Source: Procambarus clarkii
Taxonomy: Eukaryota > Arthropoda > Malacostraca > Decapoda > Cambaridae
Direction: 5' to 3'
Length of the DNA stretch: 64,000 bases
Assembly (NCBI RefSeq): GCF_040958095.1
Contig: NC_091230.1
Coordinates: 14,374,038 to 14,438,037, forward strand
Made by a program: the position numbers and the translations under genes. The notes beneath the pieces were generated by a model. It was not told the origin of the DNA. It saw only the letters and a program-made list of their open reading frames with translations, and made no database searches. Shown here in pieces: positions 1 through 11,100 of this stretch (the first letter of the stretch is position 1; each line of letters opens with the position of its first letter).

Positions 1-60
1 CTTCACTTTCTAGTGTGTGGTCTGGTCACCATATTTCAGCCACGTTATTGTGACTCCTCG
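1..60. repeat. End of dispersed foldback repeat
   Basis: Near-identical to 26199-26260 (cttcactttctagtgtgtgg then a 'ttggtca' stretch). It is one arm of the palindromic element described at 26072-26232, cut by the window edge. Confidence 0.7.
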
Positions 61-282
61 CTTGCAACAGAGGTTTACTTTGAAGTGCAAAGAGTGCATC
101 CTGAGTGCTGACAATGTATAACATAAATATTGCCTACTTTATATTACATAAGCAAATATTATCTTTTATATTAAGCAATTGTGGATAAATTAAAGAGAAT
201 GAAGGAGCCGGAGTTAAACATTATACAAACATTAATGAAGAAAAGATGGATTACATTATTTAGAAGCACCGCCAAGACGGAC

Positions 283-620
283 TACTGGGACGCACCACTG
301 GGTGCAGTTACTGGGACGCACCACTGGGTGCAGTTACTGGGACGCACCACTGGGTGCAGTTACTGGGACGCACCACTGGGTGCAGTTACTGGGACGCACC
401 ACTGGGTGCAGTTACTGGGACGCACCACTGGGTGCAGTTACTGGGACGCACCACTGGGTGCAGTTACTGGGACGCACCACTGGGTGCAGTTACTGGGACG
501 CACCACTGGGTGCAGTTACTGGGACGCACCACTGGGTGCAGTTACTGGGACGCACCACTGGGTGCAGTTACTGGGACGCACCACTGGGTGCAGTTACTGG
601 GACGCACCACTGGGTGCAGT
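283..620. repeat. 26-bp minisatellite, 13 copies
   Basis: Unit begins tactgggacgcaccactggg. Thirteen essentially identical copies (338 bp). A degenerate tail of the same motif (caccactgggac) continues to about 830. Because 26 is not a multiple of 3, all + frames stay open without coding significance. Confidence 0.97.
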
Positions 621-830
621 TACTGCGACACACCACTGACGCACCGCTGAAACACACTATTGGGACGCATCTTTGGAACACACCACTGAGGCACACGTCT
701 AGTACTCACCACTGGGTAACACCACTGGGACGCTCCACAGACACACCAGTGGGAGACGTCGCTACGTCACACCAGTAGGATATACCACTGGGAGTTACCA
801 CAGAGACGCACCACTGGGACACCCCCTAAA
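621..830. repeat. Degenerate flank of the 26-bp array
   Basis: Scattered variants of 'caccactgggac' with substitutions and altered spacing, consistent with the old edge of the array. Confidence 0.7.
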
Positions 831-955
831 TTATGTGTCAACAGAGAGAGGGAGCTGGCAAGGAGTCAACGGTCTCTTACGCCACTATCGGCTCACCCAT
901 GTTAACAGTCAAGAGTCTTTCACATCTCTTCCTTGCTCCCTCCCCCTCGTTTGCT

Positions 956-977
956 TTCTCTCTCTCTCTCTCTCTCT

Positions 978-1055
<78 letters not shown>
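956..1055. repeat. (TC)n-(GA)n palindromic microsatellite
   Basis: A TC run flips to an AG/GA run at about 978, so the two halves can pair as a hairpin. Open frames across it are dipeptide-repeat artefacts. Confidence 0.97.
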
Positions 1056-1058
<3 letters not shown>

Positions 1059-2410
1059 TGATAACATTTACAGTTCCAATTGTAACTTCAAAAATACACA
1101 AAGAAGCATCATTCAAGGCTAGGAACAGCAGCATGAGAAGCCGTCGATGGAAATTAAACACAAATAACAAACGGAGACATTACAAACAAAAGGTTCAGTG
1201 TTATATACCTGTATTGAGTTAACTGATAATAAGCAAACTCAACACACGAGTTCAAGAGTAAACATAAAAAGAATGAGGAAAATGAGTCACTGCCTAAGCC
1301 GGAAGGCAGAGCCGGGAGCCGGGAGCTTGACCCTGCGGGCACATGTACTGGAGAACATACACGGACTCTCGAAAATTAGTCAACCACATAATGAACTCGT
1401 TAAGGCGAAACAATTTTTATAGTAAGGGTGTGGTAGGGCGGAGGAGGGCGGAGTGTCTGGAGGGACAGTGGGGGAGGAATCAATGTAATTACTGTACATG
1501 CCGTAAATTGCTCAGGCTAATTCGCTCATTCATCTTGTGGTGCGTAACGAGGGAAGCTTAACTAGCGCCGAGGGGAGAGGTAAGGTGTCGTCGGAAATTA
1601 GTGTTAAAGAGAGGGGAGACTGGAGAGGAATTGGTCAGGAATTCGAGAGAGGGGAGCAGCGAGACGTACGGTCAGTGGTTAGATTGCTCGATTGTAGAGG
1701 GAGTTGTTGGTGATTAAAAGGAGAGGAGATGGCAGGTGTTTAGAGCGAAAGGTTGAGTTAGGAGCTAGGACGAGGGGGGGAAGGTAGGTGGGATGAAAAC
1801 GAGGGCAAGCTGGGGAATAGTTCCCGGGTTACATCAACCTTAGCTAATGGGGGCAGGTTTTAAGATCAGGAGACGGTGGTTAGCCTGAGGGGAGATGGTC
1901 GTTTGGGTTTAGTAAAGGATAGAGGGGTTGTTGTTGTTATAGATTCAGTTACTCGGAACAAGTTCCAAGTAGCACGGGCTATGGTGAGCCCGTAGTGGAC
2001 TTACCTAGCACAGGAGCGGTGCTGTGGATAGAGGGGTGAGGAGAGCTGGTTAAGAGGGACAATGATATGGGGGTTAAATACGCATAAAAAGGTGGGAGAG
2101 GGAATGTGGATGTTTGAAAAGAGGGAAGCAGAGAAGGGGAAACAGAGGGAAAGAAGACAGGAGAAGTGGGAGAGGGGGAAAGAAGTGAATGGGTAGACTG
2201 GAGCCGAGAGGTGTGAGAGGGGGAGATGGGGGATGTTTAGGGAGCTTGGTGGGGGAAGGTTGGAGGGGGATGGATGAGAAGAGTACCCTGGCCCAGCCGG
2301 GTACCCGCTAATATGTAATAAATGTCATATTTTAACACCTCTAACATTCAATGTTAACAAACAACATGAAACACGTCTGCATGAATACTCCAATACTCAA
2401 TGTAACTATT
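1056..2410. other. Unassigned, purine-rich interval
   Basis: No gene is recognised. From about 1560 to 2280 the + strand is strongly G/A-rich and simple. It contains one dispersed repeat (1925-2030, listed separately). Confidence 0.5.
1925..2030 (-). repeat. Dispersed repeat, shared with 57527-57634
   Basis: The segment with caagttccaagtagcacggg, ctatggtgagcccgt and taagtcc-like words is the reverse complement of 57527-57634. Two copies in opposite orientation show a dispersed family. The family is not identified. Confidence 0.75.
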
Positions 2411-2471
2411 ATACATAGCCAGAGCACCGTATACATAGCCAGAGCACCGTATACATAGCCAGAGCACCCTC
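2411..2471. repeat. 20-bp direct repeat, 3 copies
   Basis: Three consecutive copies of tatacatagccagagcaccg, the last one diverging at its end. Confidence 0.85.
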
Positions 2472-2750
2472 CACAGGATGTACAACAGACTATCCTACAG
2501 TGTTGCCACCGCTGGAAGCAACAAAGAAGGGCTCTCTAGGGATTAAAGAAAGCTGGGGGTGGAAGGCTCTGGTGATAAAGGTAAGAAACATATTGAAGGT
2601 AAATAATGGGGTAATGCTGAGGGGGAGGAAATGGGAAGATAAATGGGTAATGAAAGATAATGGATGCCGGACAATGCTGCTCTTTATTTTTCATTAGCTC
2701 GTGTTCTAAATTGTTCGGGACTGTTTAATGAATAAAAGAAATGGCAGATC
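2472..2750. other. Unassigned interval
   Basis: No recognisable gene. A 65-codon open frame is present without homology I can name. Confidence 0.4.
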
Positions 2751-3130
2751 AGCCCTGCAACACGTGGTGCAATGTGGTATTGGCACTGAGCCCTGCAACA
2801 CGTGGTGCAATGTGGTATTGGCACTGAGCCCTGCAACACGTGGTGCAATGTGGTATTGGCACTGAGCCGTGCAACACGTGGTGCAATGTGGTATTGGCAC
2901 TGAGCCGTGCAACACGTGGTGCAATGTGGTATTGGCACTGAGCCCTGCAACACGTGGTGCAATGTAGTATTGGCACTGAGCCCTGCAACACGTGGTGCAA
3001 TGTGGTATTGGCACTGAGCCCTGCAACACGTGGTGCAATGTGGTATTGGCACTGAGCCCTGCAACACGTGGTGCAATGTGGTATTGGCACTGAGCCCTGC
3101 AACACGTGGTGCAATGTGGTATTGGCACTG
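2751..3130. repeat. 38-bp minisatellite, 10 copies
   Basis: Exactly ten 38-bp units starting agccctgcaacacgtggtgc and ending tattggcactg, with a few substitutions (agccgtgc variants, one gtagtattgg). Minus-strand frames remain open (CTTCC/HHVLQG patterns) because 38 is not divisible by 3. Confidence 0.97.
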
Positions 3131-3324
3131 CAATAACCCGCAGGAGGACACGAACTAACAACGTTAGGATTGGTGGGAGAAGTGGACACGGGAGTTCAGC
3201 ACTAAAAAATGCAATGTGATGAGAACTGCAGAAACGAAAGAAATGAGGCGGATGGTGTCACAACAATATCGGGAAACAGCTCACAGCCTAGTAAAAATGG
3301 AACAATGAACTAGTGGTAAGTTTC

Positions 3325-3424
<100 letters not shown>

Positions 3425-3475
3425 AATAAGAGAAAGAGAAATAGGAGACAGAAAAAGAGAGAAAGATAGAGAAAC

Positions 3476-3925
3476 TTAACCTCCTACATTGATACATGGA
3501 AGATCAGGTCAACTGATCACATGAAGGCTCCGGCACACAGCTCCAGGCTCCTCATGTTTCTTATATGACTGTTAATGTTATTAATAAAGTTTATTCCTCT
3601 TGATGCATATAACAGACTCGTGAAACAAATGTCTCTAGAAGTAGATTTCAACGGAGCTGAGGTAGAATTACAACTCTTGCTTGCAATTTCACCAGTTTCC
3701 TTATGATAGTTCCTTTATATTTATTTCAGAAGAATTTACTTCTGAACGTCAACACATTTCAACATTAGACAACCAATAGTGACAATGGCGGGACCCCGGA
3801 GCTAAGACGTGATCCTGCAGGCACACATCAATGAAAACAAACAGGGTGAACGCACACAAGCAGTAAGGAGCACAATAACAGTTCGTAAAGTCAGACCCTA
3901 AACAATTTACTTCCGTACCGTACCT
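3476..3925. other. Unassigned spacer between arrays
   Basis: Unique-looking, AT-richer sequence between the GA run and the 32-bp array. No coding or RNA feature is recognised. Confidence 0.4.
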
Positions 3926-6502
3926 GAAGACTTCGTGCGTGGTGGGGCGACGTACCTGGAGGCCCCGTGCGTGGTGGGGCGGCGTACCTGGAGGCTTCGT
4001 GCGTGGTGGGGCGGCGTACCTGGAGGCCCCGTGCGTGGTGGGGCGGCGTACCTGGAGGCCCCGTGCGTGGTGGGGCGGCGTACCTGGAGGCCCCGTGCGT
4101 GGTGGGGCGACGTACCTGGAGGCCCCGTGCGTGGTGGGGCGGCGTACCTGGAGGCTTCGTGCGTGGTGGGGCGGCGTACCTGGAGGCCCCGTGCGTGGTG
4201 GGGCGGCGTACCTGGAGGCCCCGTGCGTGGTGGGGCGGCGTACCTGAAGGCTCCGTGCGTGGTGGGGCGGCGTACCTGGAGGCCCCGTGCGTGGTGGGGC
4301 GGCGTACCTGGAGGCTCCGTGCGTGCAGGAGCGCCGTACCTGGAGGGCCCCGTGCGTGCCAGGGCCGTACCTGGGGGCCCCATGCGTGCAGGAACGCCGT
4401 ACCTGGAGGCCCCGTGCGTAGCGGAGCGCCGTACCTGGAGGCCCCGTGCGTGCAGGAACGCCGTACCTGGAGGCCCCGTGCGTGGTGGAGCGCCGTACCT
4501 GGAGTCCCCGTGCGTGCCAGGGCCGTACCTGGAGGCCCCGTGCGTGCCAGGGCCGTACCTGGAGGCCCCGTGCGTGCAGGAACGCCGTACCTGGAGGCCC
4601 CGTGCGTGCCAGGGCCGTACCTGGAGGCCCCGTACGTGCAGGAACGCCGTACCTGGAGGCCCCGTGCGTGCCAGGGCCGTACCTGGAGGCCCCGTGCGTG
4701 CCAGGGCCGTACCTGGAGGCCCCGTGCGTGCAGGAACGCCGTACCTGGAGGCCCCGTGCGTGCAGGAGCGCCGTACCTGGAGGCCCCGAGCGTGCAGGAA
4801 CGCCGTACCTGGAGGCCCCGTGCGTGCAGGAGCACCGGACCTGGAGGCCCCGTGCGTGCAGGAGCGCCGTACCTGGAGGCCCCGTGCGTGCAGGAGAGCC
4901 GTACCTGGAGGCCCCGTGCGTGCAGGAACGCCGTACCTGGAGGCCCCGTGCGTGCAGGAACGCCGTACCTGGAGGCCCCGTGGGGGCAGGAACGCCGTAC
5001 CTGGTGGCCCCGTGCGTGCAGGAACGCCGTACCTGGAGGCCCCGTGCGTGCAGGAACGCCGTACCTGGAGGCCCCGTGCGTGCAGGAACGCCGTACCTGG
5101 AGGCCCCGTGCGTGCAGGAACGCCGTACCTGGAGGCCCCGTGCGTGCAGGAACGCCGTATCTGGAGGCCCCGTGCGTGCAGGAACGCCGTACCTGGTGGC
5201 CCCGTGCGTGCAGGAACGCCGTACCTGGAGGCCCTGTGCGTGCAGGAACGCCGTACCTGGAGGCCCCGTGCGTGCAGGAACGCCGTACCTGGAGGCCCCG
5301 TGCGTGCAGGGGCGGCGTACCTGGAGGCCCCGTGCGTGCAGGAGCGCCGTACATGGAGGCCCCGTGCGTGCAGGAACGCCGTACCTGGAGGCCCCGTGCG
5401 TGCAGGAACGCCGTACCTGGAGGCCCCGTGCGTGCAGGAGCGCCGTACCTGGAGGCCCCGAGCGTGCAGGAACGCCGTACCTGGAGGCCCCGTGCGTGCA
5501 GGAGCACCGGACCTGGAGGCCACGTGCGTGCAGGAGCGCCGTACCTGGAGGCCCCGTGCGTGCAGGAGAGCCGTACCTGGAGGCCCCGTGCGTGCAGGAA
5601 CGCCGTACCTGGAGGCCCCGTGCGTGCAGGAACGCCGTACCTGGAGGCCCCGTGGGGGCAGGAACGCCGTACCTGGTGGCCCCGTGCGTGCAGGAACGCC
5701 GTACCTGGAGGCCCCGTGCGTGCAGGAACGCCGTACCTGGAGGCCCCGTGCGTGCAGGAACGCCGTACCTGGAGGCCCCGTGCGTGCAGGAACGCCGTAC
5801 CTGGAGGCCCCGTGCGTGCAGGAACGCCGTATCTGGAGGCCCCGTGCGTGCAGGAACGCCGTACCTGGTGGCCCCGTGCGTGCAGGAACGCCGTACCTGG
5901 AGGCCCTGTGCGTGCAGGAACGCCGTACCTGGAGGCCCCGTGCGTGCAGGAACGCCGTACCTGGAGGCCCCGTGCGTGCAGGGGCGGCGTACCTGGAGGC
6001 CCCGTGCGTGCAGGAGCGCCGTACATGGAGGCCCCGTGCGTGCAGGAACGCCGTACCTGGAGGCCCCGTGCGTGCAGGAACGCCGTACCTGGAGGCCCCG
6101 TGCGTGCAGGGGCGGCGTACCTGGTGGCCCCGTGCGTGCAGGAACGCCGTACCTGGTGGCCCCGTGCGTGGTGAGGCGGCGTACCTGGTGGCCCCGTGCG
6201 TGCAGGAACGCCGTACCTGGTGGCCCCGTGCGTGCAGGAACGCCGTACCTGGTGGCCCCGTGCGTGGTGGGGCGGCGTACCTGGTGGTCCCGTGCGTGCA
6301 GGAACGCCGTACCTGGAGGCCCCGTGCGTGCAGGAACGCCGTACCTGGAGGCCCCGTGCGTGCAGGGGCGGCGTACCTGGTGGCCCCGTGCGTGCAGGAA
6401 CGCCGTACCTGGTGGCCCCGTGCGTGGTGGGGCGGCGTACCTGGTGGCCCCGTGCGTGCAGGAACGCCGTACCTGGAGGCCCCGTGCGTGCCGGCGCGCC
6501 GT
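3926..6502. repeat. 32-bp minisatellite with a 672-bp higher-order duplication
   Basis: About 80 copies of a ~32-bp unit (gtacctggaggccccgtgcg plus 12 variable bases). Variants are zoned: ggtggggcggc on the left (3926-4310), caggaacgcc and ccagggcc in the middle, and ctggtggcc on the right. A block of 21 units (672 bp) is duplicated, with marker variants (ccccgagcg, gcaccgg, gtgggggcagg, gtatctgg, gtacatgg) in the same order at +672 bp. Long open frames on both strands come from the unit length. Confidence 0.97.
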
Positions 6503-6614
6503 AAAAGCACTCACCATACAAATTCCTAATGACGTAATTTCCACTCATAAAGAGACAAGTGTACACAAGGGAGTACTTCGCACCCACGTGATTGGCCCTC
6601 GTCCTGGCCCTGTG

Positions 6615-7834
6615 TTGCTGCTCCATGGCTTGTAGTGTTGCTGCTCCATGGCTGAGGGTGTAGTGTTGCTGCTCCATGGCTGTGTTGTGTTGCTGCTCCA
6701 TGGCTGAGGGTGTTGTGTTGCTGCTCCATGGCTTGTAGTGTTGCTGCTCCATGGCTGAGGGTGTTGTGTTGCTGCTCCATGGCTTGTAGTGTTGCTGCTC
6801 CATGGCTGAGGGTGTAGTGTTGCTGCTCCATAGCTGTGTTGTGTTGCTGCTCCATGGCTGAGGGTGTTGTGTTGCTGCTCCATGGCTGTGTTGTGTTGCT
6901 GCTCCATGGCTGAGGGTGCAGTGTTGCTGCTCCATGGCTGTTTTGTGTTGCTGCTCCATGGCTGTTTTGTGTTGCTGCTCCATGGCTGAGGGTGTAGTGT
7001 TGCTGCTCCATGGCTGTGTTGTGTTGCTGCTCCATGGCTGAGGGTGCAGTGTTGCTGCTCCATGGCTGTGTTGTGTTGCTGCTCCATGGCTGAGGGTGTT
7101 GTGTTGCTGCTCCATGGCTGAGGGTGTTGTGTTGCTGCTCCATGGCTGAGGGTGTTGTGTTGCTGCTCCATGGCTGTGTTGTGTTGCTGCTCCATGGCTG
7201 AGGGTGCAGTGTTGCTGCTCCATGGCTGAGGGTGCAGTGTTGCTGCTCCATGGCTGTGTTGTGTTGCTGCTCCATGGCTGAGGGTGTTGTGTTGCTGCTC
7301 CATGGCTGAGGGTGCAGTGTTGCTGCTCCATGGCTGTTTTGTGTTGCTGCTCCATGGCTGAGGGTGTAGTGTTGCTGCTCCATGGCTGTGTTGTGTTGCT
7401 GCTCCATGGCTGAGGGTGTAGTGTTGCTGCTCCATGGCTGTGTTGTGTTGCTGCTCCATGGCTGAGGGTGTTGTGTTGCTGCTCCATGGCTGTGTTGTGT
7501 TGCTGCTCCATGGCTGAGGGTGTAGTGTTGCTGCTCCATGGCTGTGTAGTGTTGCTGCTCCATGGCTGTGTAGTGTTGCTGCTCCATGGCTGTGTATTGT
7601 TGCTGCTCCATGGCTGAGGGTGCAGTGTTGCTTCTCCATGGCTGAGGGTGCAGTGTTGCTGCTCCATGGCTGAGGGTGTAGTGTTGCTGCTCCATGGCTG
7701 AGGGTGCAGTGTTGCTGCTCCATGGCTGAGGGTGCAGTGTTGCTGCTCCATGGCTGAGGGTGTAGTGTTGCTGCTCCATGGCTGAGGGTGCAGTGTTGCT
7801 GCTCCCTGGCTGAGGGCGTAGTGTTGCTGCTCCA
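6615..7834. repeat. GTTGCTGCTCCATGGCT minisatellite with mixed unit lengths
   Basis: An invariant core gttgctgctccatggct is followed by one of several short linkers (gagggtgtagt, gagggtgcagt, gagggtgttgt, gtgttgt, gttttgt, tgtagt), giving units of about 23-28 bp. Roughly 45-50 cores. It directly follows the 32-bp array after a ~110 bp spacer. Confidence 0.95.
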
Positions 7835-8144
7835 CGGAGGTGTGGTAATTGGTGTGGTGGAAGTGGTGGTAGTGGTGATTTTCATGTAGTATATATCCAT
7901 AGTAGTGATTTTATGTAGTACTACATATAATTATCCATATAGCATCTTTAAATTTGATAAACATTTTTGGTAGATTTATTAATAAAGATATATTTTTAAT
8001 ATTAAACAATACAGTATAACGATACGAGGTATGAGAATTCTGGCGAGACAGTGTAGGCTTGGTCAGGTCTACACCTTCACGTGGAGCAAGTCATACACAG
8101 TATAAAAGGCCAAGAGGTGCATTGGTACCCCTAAGCCTGTGGAC
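7835..8144. other. Spacer between minisatellites
   Basis: AT-rich sequence with short GTGGT repeats at 7840-7880. No gene recognised. Confidence 0.4.
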
Positions 8145-11100
8145 GTGAACACTTGGTACCCCCCGTGAACACTTGGTACCCCCGTGAACAATTGGTACCC
8201 CCGTGAACACTTGGTACCCCCCCCCGTGAACACTTGGTACCCCCCGTGAACACTTGGTACCCCCCGTGAACACTTGGTACCCCCGTGAACACTTGGTACC
8301 CCCCCCCGTGAACACTTGGTACCCCCCGTGAACACTTGGTACCCCCCGTGAACACTTGGTACCCCCCGTGAACACTTGGTACCCCCCGTGAACACTTGGT
8401 ACCCCCGTGAACACTTGGTACCCCCCCCCCCGTGAACACTTGGTACCCCCCCGTGAACACTTGGTACCCCCCGTGAACACTTGGTACCCCCCGTGAACAC
8501 TTGGTACCCCCCGTGAACACTTGGTACCCCCCGTGAACACTTGGTACCCCCGTGAACACTTGGTACCCCCGTGAACACTTGGTACCCCCGTGAACACTTG
8601 GTACCCCCCGTGAACACTTGGTACCCCCCGTGAACATTTGGTACCCCCCGTGAACACTTGGTACCCCCGTGAACACTTGGTACCCCCCCCCCGTGAACAC
8701 TTGGTACCCCCCGTGAACACTTGGTACCCCCCGTGAACACTTGGTACCCCCCCGTGAACACTTGGTACCCCGTGAACACTTGGTACCCCCGTGAACGCTT
8801 GGTACCCCCCGTGAACACTTGGTACCCCCCCCGTGAACACTTGGTACCCCCCGTGAACACTTGGTACCCCCCGTGAACACTTGGTACCCCCCGTGAACAC
8901 TTGGTACCCCCCGTGAACACTTGGTACCCCCGTGAACACTTGGTACCCCCGTGAACGCTTGGTACCCCCGTGAACACTTGGTACCCCCGTGAACACTTGG
9001 TACCCCCGTGAACACTTGGTACCCCCCCGTGAACACTTGGTACCCCCGTGAACACTTGGTACCCCCGTGAACACTTGGTACCCCCCGTGAACACTTGGTA
9101 CCCCCCCCCGTGAACACTTGGTACCCCCGTGAACACTTGGTACCCCCCGTGAACACTTGGTACCCCCCGTGAACACTTGGTACCCCCCGTGAACACTTGG
9201 TACCCCCGTGAACACTTGGTACCCCCGTGAACGCTTGGTACCCCCGTGAACACTTGGTACCCCCCGTGAACACTTGGTACCCCCGTGAACACTTGGTACC
9301 CCCCTGTGAACACTTGGTACCCCGTGAACACTTGGTACCCCCGTGAACACTTGGTACCCCCGTGAACACTTGGTACCCCCCGTGAACACTTGGTACCCCC
9401 CGTGAACACTTGGTACCCCCCGTGAACACTTGGTACCCCCGTGAACACTTGGTACCCCCGTGAACACTTGGTACCCCCCCGTGAACACTTGGTACCCCCC
9501 GTGAACACTTGGTACCCCCCGTGAACACTTGGTACCCCCGTGAACACTTGGTACCCCCGTGAACACTTGGTACCCCCCGTGAACACTTGGTACCCCCCGT
9601 GAACACTTGGTACCCCCCGTGAACACTTGGTACCCCCCGTGAACACTTGGTACCCCCCGTGAACACTTGGTACCCCCCGTGAACACTTGGTACCCCCCCG
9701 TGAACACTTGGTACCCCCCGTGAACACTTGGTACCCCCCGTGAACACTTGGTACCCCCCGTGAACACTTGGTACCCCCCGTGAACACTTGGTACCCCCCG
9801 TGAACACTTGGTACCCCCCCGTGAACACTTGGTACCCCCCGTGAACACTTGGTACCCCCGTGAACACTTGGTACCCCCCGTGAACACTTGGTACCCCCCG
9901 TGAACACTTGGTACCCCCCCGTGAACACTTGGTACCCCCCGTGAACACTTGGTACCCCCCGTGAACACTTGGTACCCCCCGTGAACACTTGGTACCCCCC
10001 GTGAACACTTGGTACCCCCGTGAACACTTGGTACCCCCCGTGAACACTTGGTACCCCCCGTGAACACTTGGTACCCCCCGTGAACACTTGGTACCCCCCC
10101 CGTGAACACTTGGTACCCCCCGTGAACACTTGGTACCCCCCGTGAACACTTGGTACCCCCGTGAACACTTGGTACCCCCCGTGAACACTTGGTACCCCCC
10201 GTGAACACTTGGTACCCCCGTGAACACTTGGTACCCCCCGTGAACACTTGGTACCCCCCGTGAACACTTGGTACCCCCCGTGAACACTTGGTACCCCCCG
10301 TGAACACTTGGTACCCCCCGTGAACACTTGGTACCCCCCGTGAACACTTGGTACCCCCCGTGAACACTTGGTACCCCCCGTGAACACTTGGTACCCCCCG
10401 TGAACACTTGGTACCCCCCGTGAACACTTGGTACCCCCCGTGAACACTTGGTACCCCCCGTGAACACTTGGTACCCCCCGTGAACACTTGGTACCCCCCG
10501 TGAACACTTGGTACCCCCCGTGAACACTTGGTACCCCCCGTGAACACTTGGTACCCCCCGTGAACACTTGGTACCCCCCGTGAACACTTGGTACCCCCGT
10601 GAACACTTGGTACCCCCCGTGAACACTTGGTACCCCCCGTGAACACTTGGTACCCCCCGTGAACACTTGGTACCCCCCGTGAACACTTGGTACCCCCCGT
10701 GAACACTTGGTACCCCCCGTGAACACTTGGTACCCCCCGTGAACACTTGGTACCCCCCGTGAACACTTGGTACCCCCCGTGAACACTTGGTACCCCCCGT
10801 GAACACTTGGTACCCCCCGTGAACACTTGGTACCCCCCGTGAACACTTGGTACCCCCCGTGAACACTTGGTACCCCCCGTGAACACTTGGTACCCCCCGT
10901 GAACACTTGGTACCCCCGTGAACACTTGGTACCCCCCGTGAACACTTGGTACCCCCCGTGAACACTTGGTACCCCCCGTGAACACTTGGTACCCCCCGTG
11001 AACACTTGGTACCCCCCGTGAACACTTGGTACCCCCCGTGAACACTTGGTACCCCCCGTGAACACTTGGTACCCCCCGTGAACACTTGGTACCCCCCGTG

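Noticed and set aside
283-620. Possible CRISPR-like array
   Set aside because: Units are contiguous with no unique spacers; it is a minisatellite in a eukaryotic context.
3749-7900. Open frames of 400-1,314 codons on both strands (for example 3891-7835 minus)
   Set aside because: They run through tandem repeats whose unit length cycles the three frames without stops, and one even crosses two unrelated arrays. No non-repeat domain, splice or start context.
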